Assembly (NCBI RefSeq): GCF_002952215.1
Contig: NZ_CP022600.1
Coordinates: forward strand, 1,054,001 to 1,118,000
DNA length: 64,000 nt
DNA from: Porphyrobacter sp. HT-58-2
Lineage (GTDB): Bacteria; Pseudomonadota; Alphaproteobacteria; Sphingomonadales; Sphingomonadaceae
Direction of reading: 5' to 3'
Of this stretch, positions 21,378 to 31,198 are shown piece by piece. The notes below the pieces were generated by a model that worked only from the letters and a program-made list of their open reading frames with translations, did not search any database and was not told the origin of the DNA. The position numbers and the translations under genes were made by a program. Position 1 is the first letter of the stretch. Each line of letters starts with the position of its first letter.

Positions 21378-21746
21378 ATGCGCTATTTCACCGATGAACA
21401 TGAATGGATCGACGTTGCGGGCGATATCGCGACGGTCGGGATCACCGATTACGCGCAGGGCCAGCTCGGCGACATCGTATTTGTCGAACTGCCCGCCGTC
21501 GGCACCGCCGTGCAGAAAGGCAAGGACGCCGCCGTGGTCGAGAGCGTCAAGGCTGCCTCCGACGTCTATGCGCCGATCGACGGCGAAGTGACCGAGACCA
21601 ACGGTGCGCTGGAAGAAGACCCCGCGCTGGTCAACACCGCGCCCGAGGGTGAGGGCTGGTTCTTCAAGATGACCATCGCCGATGCCGCCCAGCTCGAAGG
21701 GCTGATGGACGAGACCGCCTACAAGGACTTCGTCGCCTCGCTCTGA
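21378..21746 (+). CDS. gcvH: glycine cleavage system H protein
   Basis: 122 residues, the lipoyl carrier that shuttles the aminomethyl group between P, T and L proteins. The lipoylated lysine is Lys58 in [14 protein letters not shown]. The N-terminal FTDEHEWI and C-terminal [10 protein letters not shown] are family hallmarks. It begins three bases after gcvT. Confidence 0.96.
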   Translation: MRYFTDEHEWIDVAGDIATVGITDYAQGQLGDIVFVELPAVGTAVQKGKDAAVVESVKAASDVYAPIDGEVTETNGALEEDPALVNTAPEGEGWFFKMTIADAAQLEGLMDETAYKDFVASL

Positions 21747-21791
21747 TCCGCCAGGCTCCTCTTTCCTCTCCAATCCTCAGGGTGAAACCCG

Positions 21792-23177
21792 ATGCGCTAC
21801 CTTCCTCTCACTGACACCGACCGGCAGGCGATGCTGGCGAAAATCGGCGCTTCGAACATCGACGATCTGTTCGTCGACGTGCCCGAAGTCGCCCGCCTGA
21901 ACGGCCCAATCCACGGGTTGCCGATGCATGCGAGCGAGATGGCGGTGGAACGCCACATGAAGGCACTCGCGGCGAAGAACCTCGTGGCGGGCGAAGTGCC
22001 GTTCTTCCTCGGCGCGGGGGCTTACCGGCATCATGTCCCCGCCAGCGTTGACACCATCATCCAGCGCGGCGAGTTCCTGACCGCCTACACGCCCTATCAG
22101 CCGGAAATCGCGCAGGGCACCTTGCAGGTGCTGTTCGAGTTCCAGACGCAGGTCGCGCGGCTTTATGGCTGCGCGGTGGCGAACGCCTCGCTCTATGACG
22201 GCTCGACCGCGTGCTGGGAGGCCGTCGCCATGGCCACCCGCGTCACCCGCCGCAAGCGCGCCGTGCTGTCGGGCGCGCTGCATCCCCACTATGCGCAGGT
22301 GGTGAAGACCATGGCGCATTTCACCGGCGACACCATCGCCGACGCGCTCCCGGCGATCACCGCCGAGCCGGATCTTGACGGGTTGATTGCCCGCATTGAC
22401 GACGAGACCGCCTGCGTCGTGGTGCAATATCCCGACATTCTGGGCCGCATCAGCGACCTGACCCCGGTCGCCGAAGCCGCCCATGCCAAGGGCGCGCTGC
22501 TGGTGGTGGTGAACACCGAACCCGTGGCACTGGGCGCGATCAAATCGCCCGGCGAGATGGGCGCGGATATCGTGGTGGGCGAGGGCCAGTCACTGGGCGT
22601 CGGCCTGCAATTCGGCGGGCCTTACCTCGGCCTGTTCGCCGTGCGCGATCCCAAGCATGTGCGCCAGATGCCCGGCCGGCTGTGCGGCGAGACCACGGAC
22701 GCGGAGGGCAAGCGCGGCTTCGTGCTGACGCTCTCGACCCGCGAACAGCACATCCGCCGTGAAAAGGCGACCAGCAACATCTGCACCAATTCCGGCCTGT
22801 GCGCACTGGCCTTCACCGTCCACATGACCCTGCTGGGCGAAAAGGGCCTGCGCCAACTGGCGGCGGAAAACCACCGTTTGGCCTGCCTTGCGGCGGATCG
22901 TCTGGCCAAGGTGCCGGGCGTCGAAGTGCTCAACAATGCCTTCTTCAACGAATTCACCCTCATGCTCGGCGGCAAGCCTGCGCGCCAGATCGTGCGCGAT
23001 CTGGCCGACCGCGGCGTGCTTGGCGGGGTGTCGCTCGGGCGGCTTTATCCGGGGGTCGAGGCGCTGGAGCACGCGCTGCTCGTCGCCGTAACCGAGACCA
23101 CCACTGAAGAAGACATCGAGCGCCTCGCGCAGGAGCTGGAAGCCAGCATAGCCACCTCTATTCAGGAGACCGTGTGA
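21792..23177 (+). CDS. gcvPA: glycine dehydrogenase (decarboxylating) subunit 1
   Basis: 461 residues, the non-PLP-binding half of the two-subunit P protein. It shows [55 protein letters not shown] and [21 protein letters not shown]. With GcvPB it decarboxylates glycine and loads the aminomethyl group on GcvH. It overlaps gcvPB at TGATG. Confidence 0.95.
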   Translation: MRYLPLTDTDRQAMLAKIGASNIDDLFVDVPEVARLNGPIHGLPMHASEMAVERHMKALAAKNLVAGEVPFFLGAGAYRHHVPASVDTIIQRGEFLTAYTPYQPEIAQGTLQVLFEFQTQVARLYGCAVANASLYDGSTACWEAVAMATRVTRRKRAVLSGALHPHYAQVVKTMAHFTGDTIADALPAITAEPDLDGLIARIDDETACVVVQYPDILGRISDLTPVAEAAHAKGALLVVVNTEPVALGAIKSPGEMGADIVVGEGQSLGVGLQFGGPYLGLFAVRDPKHVRQMPGRLCGETTDAEGKRGFVLTLSTREQHIRREKATSNICTNSGLCALAFTVHMTLLGEKGLRQLAAENHRLACLAADRLAKVPGVEVLNNAFFNEFTLMLGGKPARQIVRDLADRGVLGGVSLGRLYPGVEALEHALLVAVTETTTEEDIERLAQELEASIATSIQETV

Positions 23178-24733
23178 TGAACGCCCCCAACAAGAGCGGC
23201 TGGAAGCCGGAGATGACGTTGGCTGAGGACGGTTTCCATGGCGGGCCGGCGACCACCACCGGCAACCGCGCGCTGATGCTGGAAGAGCCGCTGCTGTTCG
23301 AAATCGGCCGCGCCGATGTGACCGGTGTGGATCTGCCCCCGGTCGATCCCGCCGCCCCGACCCGTCTCGGCGGCCTCGCCCGCAGCGAAGCCATCGGCCT
23401 CGTCGGTCTGACCGAGCCGGAGACTGTGCGCCATTACACGCGCCTCAGCCGCCAGAATTACGGGATTGATCTCGGCTTCTTCCCGCTCGGCAGTTGCACG
23501 ATGAAGCACAACCCGCGCCTCAACGAGAAGATGGCGCGGCTGCCCGGCTTTGCCGACATCCACCCGCTTGCGCCCCAGAACGCGGTGCAGGGCGCGCTTG
23601 AGGTGATCCACCAGCTCGGTGAATGGCTCTGCACGCTCACCGGCATGCCTGCCGTCGCCATGAGCCCCAAGGCCGGCGCGCATGGCGAATTGTGCGGCAT
23701 CCTCGCGATCCGCGCCGCCCACGAGGCCCGCGGTGACGCGCGCGAAGTGGTGCTGGTGCCGGAAAGTGCCCACGGCACCAACCCCGCCACCGCCGCCTTC
23801 GCCAATTACCGGGTCGAGGATATCCCCGCGACGCCCGAAGGCCGGGTCGATGTGGCGGCGCTGAAGGCGCGGCTTGGGCCCGATGTGGCGGCGGTGATGA
23901 TCACCAACCCCAACACCTGCGGGTTGTTCGAAAAGGACTTCCGCGAAATCGCCGATGCGGTCCACGCCGCGGGCGGATACGTCTATTGCGACGGGGCCAA
24001 CTTCAACGCCATCGTCGGCAAGGTGCGCCCCGGCGACCTTGGCGTCGATGCCATGCACATCAACCTCCACAAGACCTTCTCCACCCCGCACGGCGGCGGC
24101 GGGCCGGGTTCTGGGCCGGTGGTGCTGTCCGAAGCCCTCGCGCCCTTCGCCCCGCTGCCCTTTGTGCGTCGCGACGGCGACGGTACATTCTACCTTGTCG
24201 AGGAAGAAAACCGCGAGGAACGGGGCCCAAGCTTTGGCCGCATGACCGCCTTCCACGGCCAGATGGGGATGTTCACCCGCGCGCTGACCTACATGCTCAG
24301 CCACGGTGCGGACGGGCTGAAGCAGGTGGCCGAGGATGCGGTGCTCAACGCCAATTACATCCTGCGCTCGATGGAAGACATCCTCCACGCGCCCTTCGCC
24401 GCCAGCGGCCCGTGCATGCATGAGGCGCTGTTCGGTGACAAGGACTTCACCAATGGCCTGTCCACGCTGGACGTCGCCAAGGGCCTGATCGACGAGGGCT
24501 ATCACCCGATGACGGTGTACTTCCCGCTGGTGGTTCACGGCGCGATGCTGGTCGAACCGACCGAGACGGAAAGCAAGGCGGCGATCGACCAGTTCATCAC
24601 CGCCTTCCGCGCCGTGGCGACCCGCGCGCTGGCGGGCGACGAAGGCCTCAAGCAGGCGCCCTATTACGCACCGCGGCGGCGGCTCGATGAAACCGCAGCG
24701 GCGCGAAAGCCCAAGCTTGCTTACGAGGGGTGA
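23177..24733 (+). CDS. gcvPB: glycine dehydrogenase (decarboxylating) subunit 2
   Basis: 518 residues, the PLP-binding half of the P protein. The Schiff-base lysine is about Lys299 in INLHKTFSTPHGGGGPG. Other landmarks are FPLGSCTMKHNPR, SPKAGAHGELCG and TNPNTCGLFE. I chose the ATG at 23177, which shares one base with the gcvPA stop and has an AGGAG site 9 bases upstream, over the GTG one codon earlier. Last gene of the gcv operon. The L protein is not encoded here, as is usual. Confidence 0.95.
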   Translation: MNAPNKSGWKPEMTLAEDGFHGGPATTTGNRALMLEEPLLFEIGRADVTGVDLPPVDPAAPTRLGGLARSEAIGLVGLTEPETVRHYTRLSRQNYGIDLGFFPLGSCTMKHNPRLNEKMARLPGFADIHPLAPQNAVQGALEVIHQLGEWLCTLTGMPAVAMSPKAGAHGELCGILAIRAAHEARGDAREVVLVPESAHGTNPATAAFANYRVEDIPATPEGRVDVAALKARLGPDVAAVMITNPNTCGLFEKDFREIADAVHAAGGYVYCDGANFNAIVGKVRPGDLGVDAMHINLHKTFSTPHGGGGPGSGPVVLSEALAPFAPLPFVRRDGDGTFYLVEEENREERGPSFGRMTAFHGQMGMFTRALTYMLSHGADGLKQVAEDAVLNANYILRSMEDILHAPFAASGPCMHEALFGDKDFTNGLSTLDVAKGLIDEGYHPMTVYFPLVVHGAMLVEPTETESKAAIDQFITAFRAVATRALAGDEGLKQAPYYAPRRRLDETAAARKPKLAYEG

Positions 24734-24741
24734 GCTGCCTT

Positions 24742-24845
24742 TCCCCTCCCCTTGGCGAGGGGTTGGGGTGGGGGGCGAAGGCGAAGCCGACGGCTCCACG
24801 CCAGCGGCCTCGCCCCACCCCCGGCCCCTCCCTGAAGGGAGGGGA
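24742..24845. repeat. large palindromic repeat between convergent genes, possible two-way terminator
   Basis: About 104 bp filling the gap between gcvPB and the converging flippase gene. It has nested symmetry. The left end has CCCCTCCCC-TTGGC-GAGGGG followed by TTGGGGTGGGG. The right end has CCCCACCCCC followed by CCCCTCCCTGAAGGGAGGGG. The outer arms pair and each end also folds on itself. Such elements occur as dispersed intergenic repeats in alphaproteobacteria and may stop transcription from both sides. Confidence 0.7.
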
Positions 24846-24847
24846 GA

Positions 24848-26164
24848 CTAGCGTTCAGGAGAGGCGGGCCGCGTGTCTGCCCCTTCGTCTTTCGTGTCAT
24901 CAACCACGACTATGCGGAACTGCTTGAGATTCATGATCGCAAGATAGAAGCCGACCACCGCCAATACGCTTGATCCGAGCACGGCAAAGCCTGCGCCCTG
25001 CGCGCCCTTCCAGTCGATCGCCATCTCCAGCATCAGAAGCGCAAGGATTGTCGGGAACAGGCGGACGAGGAAGGCGACGTGCGCCTTGCCCGCCGAAATA
25101 AGCAGGCTCTCAAGGCTCGCGCCCACCAGCTCCACCGCTCCTGCAATGCTCAGGATGATCATCGCCCAATAGAAGCCGGTGAATTCCTCTCCCGCAATCA
25201 GCGCAAGTCCTTCGCGGCCGAACAGGATCGCAGTGATCACCGCCGTCACCCCGGCCATTGCTGCGATGTTGGCCATGCGCCGCGCCATCTCCACCGCACC
25301 GTCGCGAGATTGCACCAGTTCGGGCAGGATCGCCTTTGAGATCGTCTGCGCCAGCGCGATCAGCGCGACGCCCAACTGGTTGGCGATGCGGAAACCGCCC
25401 GCCAGATAGGCCCCGCCGAAGGTACCGACCAGCAGGATCATCACCTGCTTGCCCGCCACCGCAAGGCTGCCCGACATGTTGGTGGACAGCACGAATTTCC
25501 ACGCATCCTTGTGGCGGGAGGGAATGGCGCGCAGGCTGATCGACGTAAGGCTGACCGGCTGGACGCGCGCGGCGACCACCCACAGGGCAAAGGCCGTGGC
25601 CACTTCCGATGCAGCAAAAGCAAGGATGAAGCCGGTCACATCGGGCATGAACAGCCACGCCAGAACCGCACCGCTCGCCCGGATCACCGGCTGCACAGCC
25701 TCGGCCCCGGTCGCCTTGCCATATTCCGAATGGAGCCGCAGCATCCCTGTCGGGGTGGTGCGGATCGTTACCAGCGAAATGACGCAATACCAGAAGGTCA
25801 GCCACAAGAGGTCGGGCGGCACATCCAGCCACAGATGGGCCGTCAGCACCAGCACTGCCGAGGCAAGCGTACCGACCGCCATCGAGAGGAAGTCCAGCGC
25901 CACCGCAAACCCGGTCGCCTCGCGCGCGCGCTCGATATCGACGCCGGGCCTGTCGGGATCGGCGCCCCAGCGCACGATGAACTGCCAGGTCTGAAAGCTG
26001 GAAAAGCCGGTGATCGCCTGTCCCAGGGCAATGATCAATGCAAAGTGGCCAAAGCCATCCGTGCCGAGCGTGCGGGCGGCAATGGCCAGGTAGACAAGGC
26101 TCAGCACCGCGTTGAATCCGCGCCCACCGAGCAGCCAGCCCATATTGGCAAAGACCCGCTTCAT
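24848..26164 (-). CDS. polysaccharide flippase-like membrane protein (Wzx/MATE type)
   Basis: 438 residues with about 12 hydrophobic helices. The N-terminus (MKRVFANMGWLLGGRGFNAVLSLVYLAIAARTLGTDGFGHFALI) is typical of oligosaccharide-repeat flippases (Polysacc_synt family). These move lipid-linked sugar units across the inner membrane during O-antigen, capsule or exopolysaccharide synthesis. No glycosyltransferase or polymerase gene is adjacent, so it is an orphan in this window and its substrate is unknown. Confidence 0.8.
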   Translation of the reverse strand: MKRVFANMGWLLGGRGFNAVLSLVYLAIAARTLGTDGFGHFALIIALGQAITGFSSFQTWQFIVRWGADPDRPGVDIERAREATGFAVALDFLSMAVGTLASAVLVLTAHLWLDVPPDLLWLTFWYCVISLVTIRTTPTGMLRLHSEYGKATGAEAVQPVIRASGAVLAWLFMPDVTGFILAFAASEVATAFALWVVAARVQPVSLTSISLRAIPSRHKDAWKFVLSTNMSGSLAVAGKQVMILLVGTFGGAYLAGGFRIANQLGVALIALAQTISKAILPELVQSRDGAVEMARRMANIAAMAGVTAVITAILFGREGLALIAGEEFTGFYWAMIILSIAGAVELVGASLESLLISAGKAHVAFLVRLFPTILALLMLEMAIDWKGAQGAGFAVLGSSVLAVVGFYLAIMNLKQFRIVVVDDTKDEGADTRPASPER

Positions 26165-26274
26165 GCGTGTGTCAGCTCAGGATGCCGGCCGGAAGACATT
26201 TACCATAGGGCGCTGGCCTTAGCCGCAAAGCGCAGGCCTAGCCAAGCCGCGATAGCGCAGGAAATGCAACAAAT

Positions 26275-26299
26275 GCGGCAGGGCGCATGACCCTGCCGC
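26275..26299 (-). terminator. hairpin downstream of mmsA
   Basis: A perfect 9-bp inverted repeat, GCGGCAGGG-N7-CCCTGCCGC, begins 16 bases after the mmsA stop on the minus strand. It is followed on that strand by ATTTGTTG, a weak U-rich tail. The position and stem strength suggest a factor-independent terminator. Confidence 0.6.
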
Positions 26300-26314
26300 C
26301 TGAAGCGCGCTGTC

Positions 26315-27818
26315 TCACCCCATCGTCGGAATGACAAAGGCGTTGCTGCCGTCTCCGCCGCCGTCGGGCCAGCGCTGGGTGATCTTCTTGTTTTTGGTCC
26401 AGAACCTGAGGCCCTCGACACCATACTGGTCGATGTCGCCAAAGCCCGAACGCTTCCATCCGCCGAAGGAGTGATAGGCGACCGGCACCGGGATCGGCAC
26501 GTTGATCCCGACCATCCCGACATTCACCCGCGCGGCGAATTCGCGCGCGGCGTGGCCGTTGCGGGTGAAGATCGCGACACCGTTGCCATACTGGTGTTCG
26601 GAGGGCAGGCGCACCGCTTCCTCGAAGTCCTTCGCGCGCACGATCTGGAGCACGGGGCCGAAGATTTCCTCCTGATAGGATTTCATCTGCGGGGTGACAT
26701 GGTCGATCAGCGTCGGGCCGACGAAGAAGCCTTTCTCGTGGCCCTGCAAGGTGAAGCCTCTGCCGTCGACGACGATCTCCGCGCCCTCTTCCTCTGCGGT
26801 GCTGATCCACTGTTCGATCCGCGCCTTGTGCTCGGGTGACGACCGGGCCGTAATCCGCGTCGGGATCGTTCGAGACGCCGATGCGCAGGGCGGCGATCGA
26901 CTTCAGGAGCTTCTCCTTGAGCCGCTCGGCGGTGTCCTCGCCCACCGGCACCACCACCGGCAGCGCCATGCACCGCTCCCCCGCCGAGCCGAAGGCCGCG
27001 CCGGTGAGGTCGTTGACGACCTGATCGAGATCGGCATCGGGCAGCACGATCCCGTGGTTCTTCGCGCCCCCGAAGGCCTGCACGCGCTTGTTGTTGGCCG
27101 AGCCGCGCGCGTAGATGTATTGCGCGATGTCGGAGGAACCGACGAAGCTGATCGCGGCGATATCGGGGTGGTCGATGATCGCGTCGACCATTTCCTTGTC
27201 GCCGTGGACCACCTGCAACAGGCCTTCGGGCGCGCCCGCTTCGAGAAACAGCTCTGCCAGCCGCACCGGCACGGAGGGGTCGCGCTCGGAGGGTTTGAGG
27301 ATGAAGGCATTGCCCGCCGCGCAGGCCATGCCGAACATCCACATGGGGATCATCGCCGGGAAGTTGAACGGGGTGATGCCTGCCCCGATGCCGAGCGGCT
27401 GGCGCATCGAATAGACGTCGATCCCCGGCCCTGCGCCGTGGGTGTATTCGCCCTTCATGATCTGCGGCAGGCCGCAGGCATACTCGATCACTTCCAGCCC
27501 GCGCTGCACGTCGCCGCGCGCGTCGGGCACTGTCTTGCCGTGTTCGCTGGAGAGCATCTCGGCCAGCGATTGCATGTTGGCTTCGACCAGTTCCTTGAAG
27601 GCGAACATCACCCGCGCCCGGCGCTGCGGGTTGGTCGCGGCCCAAGCGGGCTGGACGCGTTTGGCCGTCTCCACCGCGCGGGCGAGCAGGGCTGCATCGC
27701 CGAGCGCAACTTCGGCCTGCACTTCGCCGGTCGAGGGGTTCCAGATGGCGTGCTTGCGGGTGGCGGTGGGGGTCTCGCCGACAATAAAGTGGTCGATCTG
27801 ACGCAGGGCCTGAGTCAT
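26315..27818 (-). pseudogene. mmsA: methylmalonate-semialdehyde dehydrogenase, frameshifted
   Basis: Two overlapping frames together encode one full MmsA, which oxidises (methyl)malonate semialdehyde to propionyl-CoA or acetyl-CoA in valine and inositol breakdown. The 5' part runs from the ATG at 27818 through PFNFPAMIPMW, KPSERDPSVP and the catalytic-Cys region GERCMALP to ADYGPVVT. The 3' part resumes in another frame with EHKARIEQW and runs through GFFVGPTLIDHV and GGWKRSGFGD to the stop at 26315. The shift lies near 26834. Family alignment suggests two bases are missing there. With them restored the protein would be about 501 residues, the normal length. No other damage is seen, so this is either a recent mutation or a sequence error. 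Confidence 0.8.
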
Positions 27819-27962
27819 TGGGGGGTGTGTCTCCTGTCTCTGCCGCCCCAATGCCCCCCAAGCGGGGGTTTCGCAAGCCTTGCGGCTCCCCTCAAAAGTG
27901 CTGGCATAGGTGGGCGCGGCAGGGCAGGTTGCGCGGTGAACGAAACAGAAAAGGGTAGGCCA

Positions 27963-28889
27963 ATGGGCAAGGCATGGCAGATGGTTGCGGCGCTGGCCGC
28001 GGCATGGAGCGCGGGCGGCGCGCTGGCGCAGGATAATTCGGCACTGTTCGTCGAGGGCAGTCTCGAACTGGCGGCCACCGGCTACACCTTCACCGAAGGC
28101 CCGGCGTGGGACGGGGCGCGGATCATCTTCAGCGACATTCCGGGCAATGCGGTCCACGTGCTGAGCCCCGGGGAGGGCGCGGCGCAGGTGCTCTACGCGC
28201 CCAGCATGAACGCCAACGGCCATACCTTCGACTTGCAAGGCCGCCTCATCAACGCCGAGCACGGCAGCGGAGCGATCACCCGCTGGACGCCGGAAGGCGG
28301 ACGGCAGGTTGTCGTCGCAGCCTATGAGGGCAAGCGCCTCAACAGCCCGAACGATGTTGTGGTGCGTAGTGACGGGCTGATCCTGTTCACCGATCCGCCC
28401 TATGGCCTTGGCCAGCGCGAGAGCGAGGTGGGCTTCTCAGGCGTCTTCGCCTTCGACGAGGCTTCGAGCAAGGTGGTGCTGATCGACGACGCGCTCAGCC
28501 GCCCCAACGGCCTCGCGCTCTCGCCCGACGAGCAGGTGCTCTATGTCGGCGATACCGCGACACAGACCGTCTGGGCCTATGATCTGGCCGCCGACGGCAC
28601 GGCTTCGGGCAAACGGCTGGTGGTCGATGTGACCGATGACAGCACGCCGGGGCGGGTCGATGGGGTGCGGGTCGATACTGCGGGGCGCGTGTGGTTCACT
28701 TGCCCCGGCGGGATCTGCGTGGTCGATCCGGAGAACGGCGCGGTGGTGGCGCGGCTCGCCACGCCCAAACGCGCGACCAACCTTGCGTGGGGTGGGGCTG
28801 ACCTGTCCCAGCTTTACATCACTGCGCTGACCGACGTGTACCGGGTCAAGACGCGTGCGACGGGTGTGGGATCGTCGAGCCGCCAGTAA
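27963..28889 (+). CDS. exported SMP-30/gluconolactonase-like lactonase
   Basis: 308 residues with a signal peptide (WQMVAALAAAWSAGGALAQ) and the six-bladed SMP-30 propeller. Landmarks are FTEGPAWDG with the metal-site Glu, NSPNDVVV with the metal Asn, and LSRPNGLALSPDEQVLYVGD. Members hydrolyse sugar lactones such as gluconolactone, but related enzymes act on other lactones. Probably periplasmic. It is divergent from mmsA across 144 bp and has no obvious pathway partner. Start chosen at 27963 because it opens the signal peptide. Confidence 0.85.
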   Translation: MGKAWQMVAALAAAWSAGGALAQDNSALFVEGSLELAATGYTFTEGPAWDGARIIFSDIPGNAVHVLSPGEGAAQVLYAPSMNANGHTFDLQGRLINAEHGSGAITRWTPEGGRQVVVAAYEGKRLNSPNDVVVRSDGLILFTDPPYGLGQRESEVGFSGVFAFDEASSKVVLIDDALSRPNGLALSPDEQVLYVGDTATQTVWAYDLAADGTASGKRLVVDVTDDSTPGRVDGVRVDTAGRVWFTCPGGICVVDPENGAVVARLATPKRATNLAWGGADLSQLYITALTDVYRVKTRATGVGSSSRQ

Positions 28890-28892
28890 CTC

Positions 28893-28910
28893 CCCTCCCG
28901 CAAGGGAGGG
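28893..28910. terminator. bidirectional terminator hairpin
   Basis: CCCTCCC-GCAA-GGGAGGG, a 7-bp perfect stem capped by a stable GCAA tetraloop, lies between the converging lactonase and M24 peptidase genes. It is symmetrical enough to act on both strands. No strong T-run follows. Confidence 0.6.
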
Positions 28911-28915
28911 TATCA

Positions 28916-30268
28916 TCAATCCGATGCGATCAGCGTGATCTCCGTCTGCCGCCCGTCGATATAGCGCACGCTCTCGCCGTCGAAGAAGGCGTCCTCCTCG
29001 GTTCGGAAATCCACCTTCTGGCCGCCCCATTCGGGTACCTCGGCATAGGACGTCAGTTCGATTGACCACGCCGTGTTCGCCCGGATCGGCCCGCTCCCGC
29101 GAGGGTCAGCCTTCTGGTTGTCCCAGAAGCCGATGGCTGGTCCTGCGCCATGACCATGGTGGCCGATGGGGTGGGTGTAGATCGACGGATCGAGCCCTGC
29201 CGCGATGCTGTCCGCCCGTGCGATGGCGAGCGCTTCATTGCCGGATCGCCCGACCTTGAAGGCGCGGGTCAGGAAATCCTGCACCTTGTTCGAATTGGCC
29301 AGCCCCTGCCGCAGCCCCGCAGGCGCCTCTGTCTCGCCGGGCTTCAGCACATAGGCAAGGTGCTGGGTATCGGTGTTGAGGCGCAGATAGGTGATCCCGA
29401 AATCGGTCCACAGCAGGTCGCCCGGCTGGATCACCTCCTCGCCCTCCAGCATGCCCTTCACCCCCTGCCGTTGGATCGCCACGGAAGGGTGGAACCACGG
29501 CGTCAAGCCCAGCGCCATCAGCCGGTCGCGATACCACCATTGCACTTGGCTTGCCGTGGTGACGCCGGGGGTGATGACCTTCCTTGAGAACGCCTCGCCA
29601 ATCACCGCATGGGCGATGCGCACGACGGTGGGGTAGAGCTCCATCTCGGCAGGCGTGCGGGTTTCGAGCCAGCGGATCGCCAGCCCCTCGCCGCTCACCA
29701 CGCGCTCGTGCAGGGCGGGGGGCAGGGCGGACATGAACCTGTCGTACTGGCTCAGCGTCATGCCGTCGGCGAACTGGTAGAGGTCTGACGAATTGATCGC
29801 GATTTTCGCCGGGTTTCTGGCCGCGATGATGTCGGCCACCGCCTGCCACTGGTCAGGCTGTTCATCCGGGTTCCAGGCGGGCGCGAACAGCCCGCCTAGG
29901 CCGTAGCGGCTGACCGTCAGCCGCTCGATGGGCTTGCCCTCGCCGGGGTCATGGAAGATCAGGATCGTCCGCCGCCGCGCGTGCATGTTCTCGGCATCGA
30001 GCATGGTGGCGACCACCGGCTCTTCGAAATATTCGCGCGCCACCAGCAGCCACAGGTCGATCCCCTCCTCGCGCATGATCTGCGGAATGAGAGTGTCGAG
30101 CCGCTCGGCAAGGATGCGGTTTTCGAGCGCCGCGCGCTCGCGTGGGGCAAGGATCGCCGGAAGGGCGGGGGCGGCGACCTCGGTGTCGCTCAGGGGCAGG
30201 GGAGCATCCGCCAGCGCCGGGCTTGCCGCCAGCGCCGCAGCCAGAATGATGCAATGCCGTCCGATCAT
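28916..30268 (-). CDS. exported M24-family metallopeptidase (Xaa-Pro aminopeptidase-like)
   Basis: 450 residues with a signal peptide (MIGRHCIILAAALAASPALA). The C-terminal pita-bread domain shows candidate metal ligands: Asp in LLWTDFGITYLRLNTDTQH, His in HPIGHHGHGAG, and Glu residues in IELTSYAEVPEWGGQ. The N-terminal creatinase-like domain (about 45-250) precedes it. Members remove N-terminal residues before proline or act on related amides. Probably periplasmic. It lies 56 bases downstream of the citryl-CoA-lyase-like gene on the same strand and might be cotranscribed with it. Confidence 0.82.
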   Translation of the reverse strand: MIGRHCIILAAALAASPALADAPLPLSDTEVAAPALPAILAPRERAALENRILAERLDTLIPQIMREEGIDLWLLVAREYFEEPVVATMLDAENMHARRRTILIFHDPGEGKPIERLTVSRYGLGGLFAPAWNPDEQPDQWQAVADIIAARNPAKIAINSSDLYQFADGMTLSQYDRFMSALPPALHERVVSGEGLAIRWLETRTPAEMELYPTVVRIAHAVIGEAFSRKVITPGVTTASQVQWWYRDRLMALGLTPWFHPSVAIQRQGVKGMLEGEEVIQPGDLLWTDFGITYLRLNTDTQHLAYVLKPGETEAPAGLRQGLANSNKVQDFLTRAFKVGRSGNEALAIARADSIAAGLDPSIYTHPIGHHGHGAGPAIGFWDNQKADPRGSGPIRANTAWSIELTSYAEVPEWGGQKVDFRTEEDAFFDGESVRYIDGRQTEITLIASD

Positions 30269-30324
30269 GCCCTACCCCCTGTCCGATGCTGCCGACAGTG
30301 GCGCAGCAGACGGGCGGGATCAAG

Positions 30325-31107
30325 CTACTCCGATCCGTCGTCGAACCCGATGCGCTCGGCCGCGGCGCCGCTCATGATGAAGCCGATCGGGCGCTCGGTT
30401 TCTTCCTGAAGATGCGCGATCAGGCTGGCGGTGCGGGCGAGGAGCGAGATGCCCTTCAGCGCCGCCAGCGGGAACCCGGCGTCGAGCATCACCGCAGGGA
30501 TCGCGCCGTTGACGTTGATCGGCAGGCTACGCCCGATGGCTTCGGGCAACACGGCTTCAATGGTGCGCAGCATGGCGATGTGGGGGCCTTCCATGCCGTG
30601 CTCCTTGGCGAGCGCCAGCAGGCGGTGGGCGCGGGGGTCGCCGCCGGAGTGCTGGGGATGGCCGAAGCCGGGGATTGCCTTCTTCTCGGCCCGCAAGGCC
30701 TTGATCGCGGCGATGGCGGTGGCGGCGGGATCAGCGCCCTCGCTGTCAGCGACCACCTGCGCGTAGAACCTGCCCGCCACTTCCGCGCTGCCCAGCACCA
30801 CGCTCCCGCAGCCCAGCAGTCCTGCCGCAACCGCGCCGTGGAAGGCTTCGGGCGCGGCGGCATAGGTCATGCGGGTAGCGACGACGCTCGGCACCAGCCC
30901 GTGTTCGGCGATCGCGCACAGCACTGCGTCGGCCAGCGCCTTTTGCGGGGGAGACGGCTTGGTTCCAGTTACCAGAAGCCAGAAATAGCTAGTAAAATCG
31001 ACATGGCCGATCACCTCGGAACACAGGTCGAGCCCTCGCACGGTGATGCTGGTCGCATCGGAAGTGCAGATCGAGGTGACGGCGTTGTCCTGCTTGCCGA
31101 TGCGCAT
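30325..31107 (-). CDS. citryl-CoA lyase / short citrate-synthase-family enzyme
   Basis: 260 residues, about 100-150 shorter than true citrate synthase, matching the citryl-CoA-lyase-like branch. Family active-site stretches are recognisable: EAFHGAVAAGLLG, GFGHPQHSGGDPRAHRL, and NVNGAIPAVMLDAGF. The chemistry would be cleavage or formation of a citryl-CoA-type thioester, giving acetyl-CoA plus an oxo-acid. The ATG at 31107 has an AAGGA site, and upstream in-frame codons run through the operator and are rejected. Divergent from a class III CoA-transferase that could make its CoA-ester substrate. The natural substrate, such as citramalyl-CoA or another citrate analogue, is unknown. Confidence 0.75.
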   Translation of the reverse strand: MRIGKQDNAVTSICTSDATSITVRGLDLCSEVIGHVDFTSYFWLLVTGTKPSPPQKALADAVLCAIAEHGLVPSVVATRMTYAAAPEAFHGAVAAGLLGCGSVVLGSAEVAGRFYAQVVADSEGADPAATAIAAIKALRAEKKAIPGFGHPQHSGGDPRAHRLLALAKEHGMEGPHIAMLRTIEAVLPEAIGRSLPINVNGAIPAVMLDAGFPLAALKGISLLARTASLIAHLQEETERPIGFIMSGAAAERIGFDDGSE

Positions 31108-31118
31108 GGAAAGTCCTT

Positions 31119-31150
31119 TTCGATATTCGAAGTTGATTTCGTTATGCGAA
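31119..31150. promoter_or_regulatory. tandem IclR-type operator, copy 1
   Basis: Two palindromes of form TTCG-N5-CGAA (31119-31131 and 31138-31150) are separated by six bases, GTTGAT, giving a 19-bp centre-to-centre spacing. They sit in the 91-bp gap between the citryl-CoA-lyase-like gene and the CoA-transferase-iclR pair. The same architecture recurs at 33307-33338. Published PcaR/PcaU-group IclR sites have similar TTCG-N5-CG cores, so the neighbouring IclR protein is the likely ligand. Confidence 0.75.
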
Positions 31151-31198
31151 GAATATAGTGTCTCATCTCCAACAAGGCAAGCAGATGGGATGTTCAGG

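Noticed and set aside
26820..26850. Programmed ribosomal frameshift in mmsA
   Set aside because: No slippery heptamer or downstream pseudoknot is evident, and MmsA is normally a single frame. Mutation or sequence error is simpler.
26694..28889. A long plus-strand frame running into the SMP-30 gene
   Set aside because: Only the part from 27963 carries the signal peptide and SMP-30 domain. The upstream part is antisense to mmsA.
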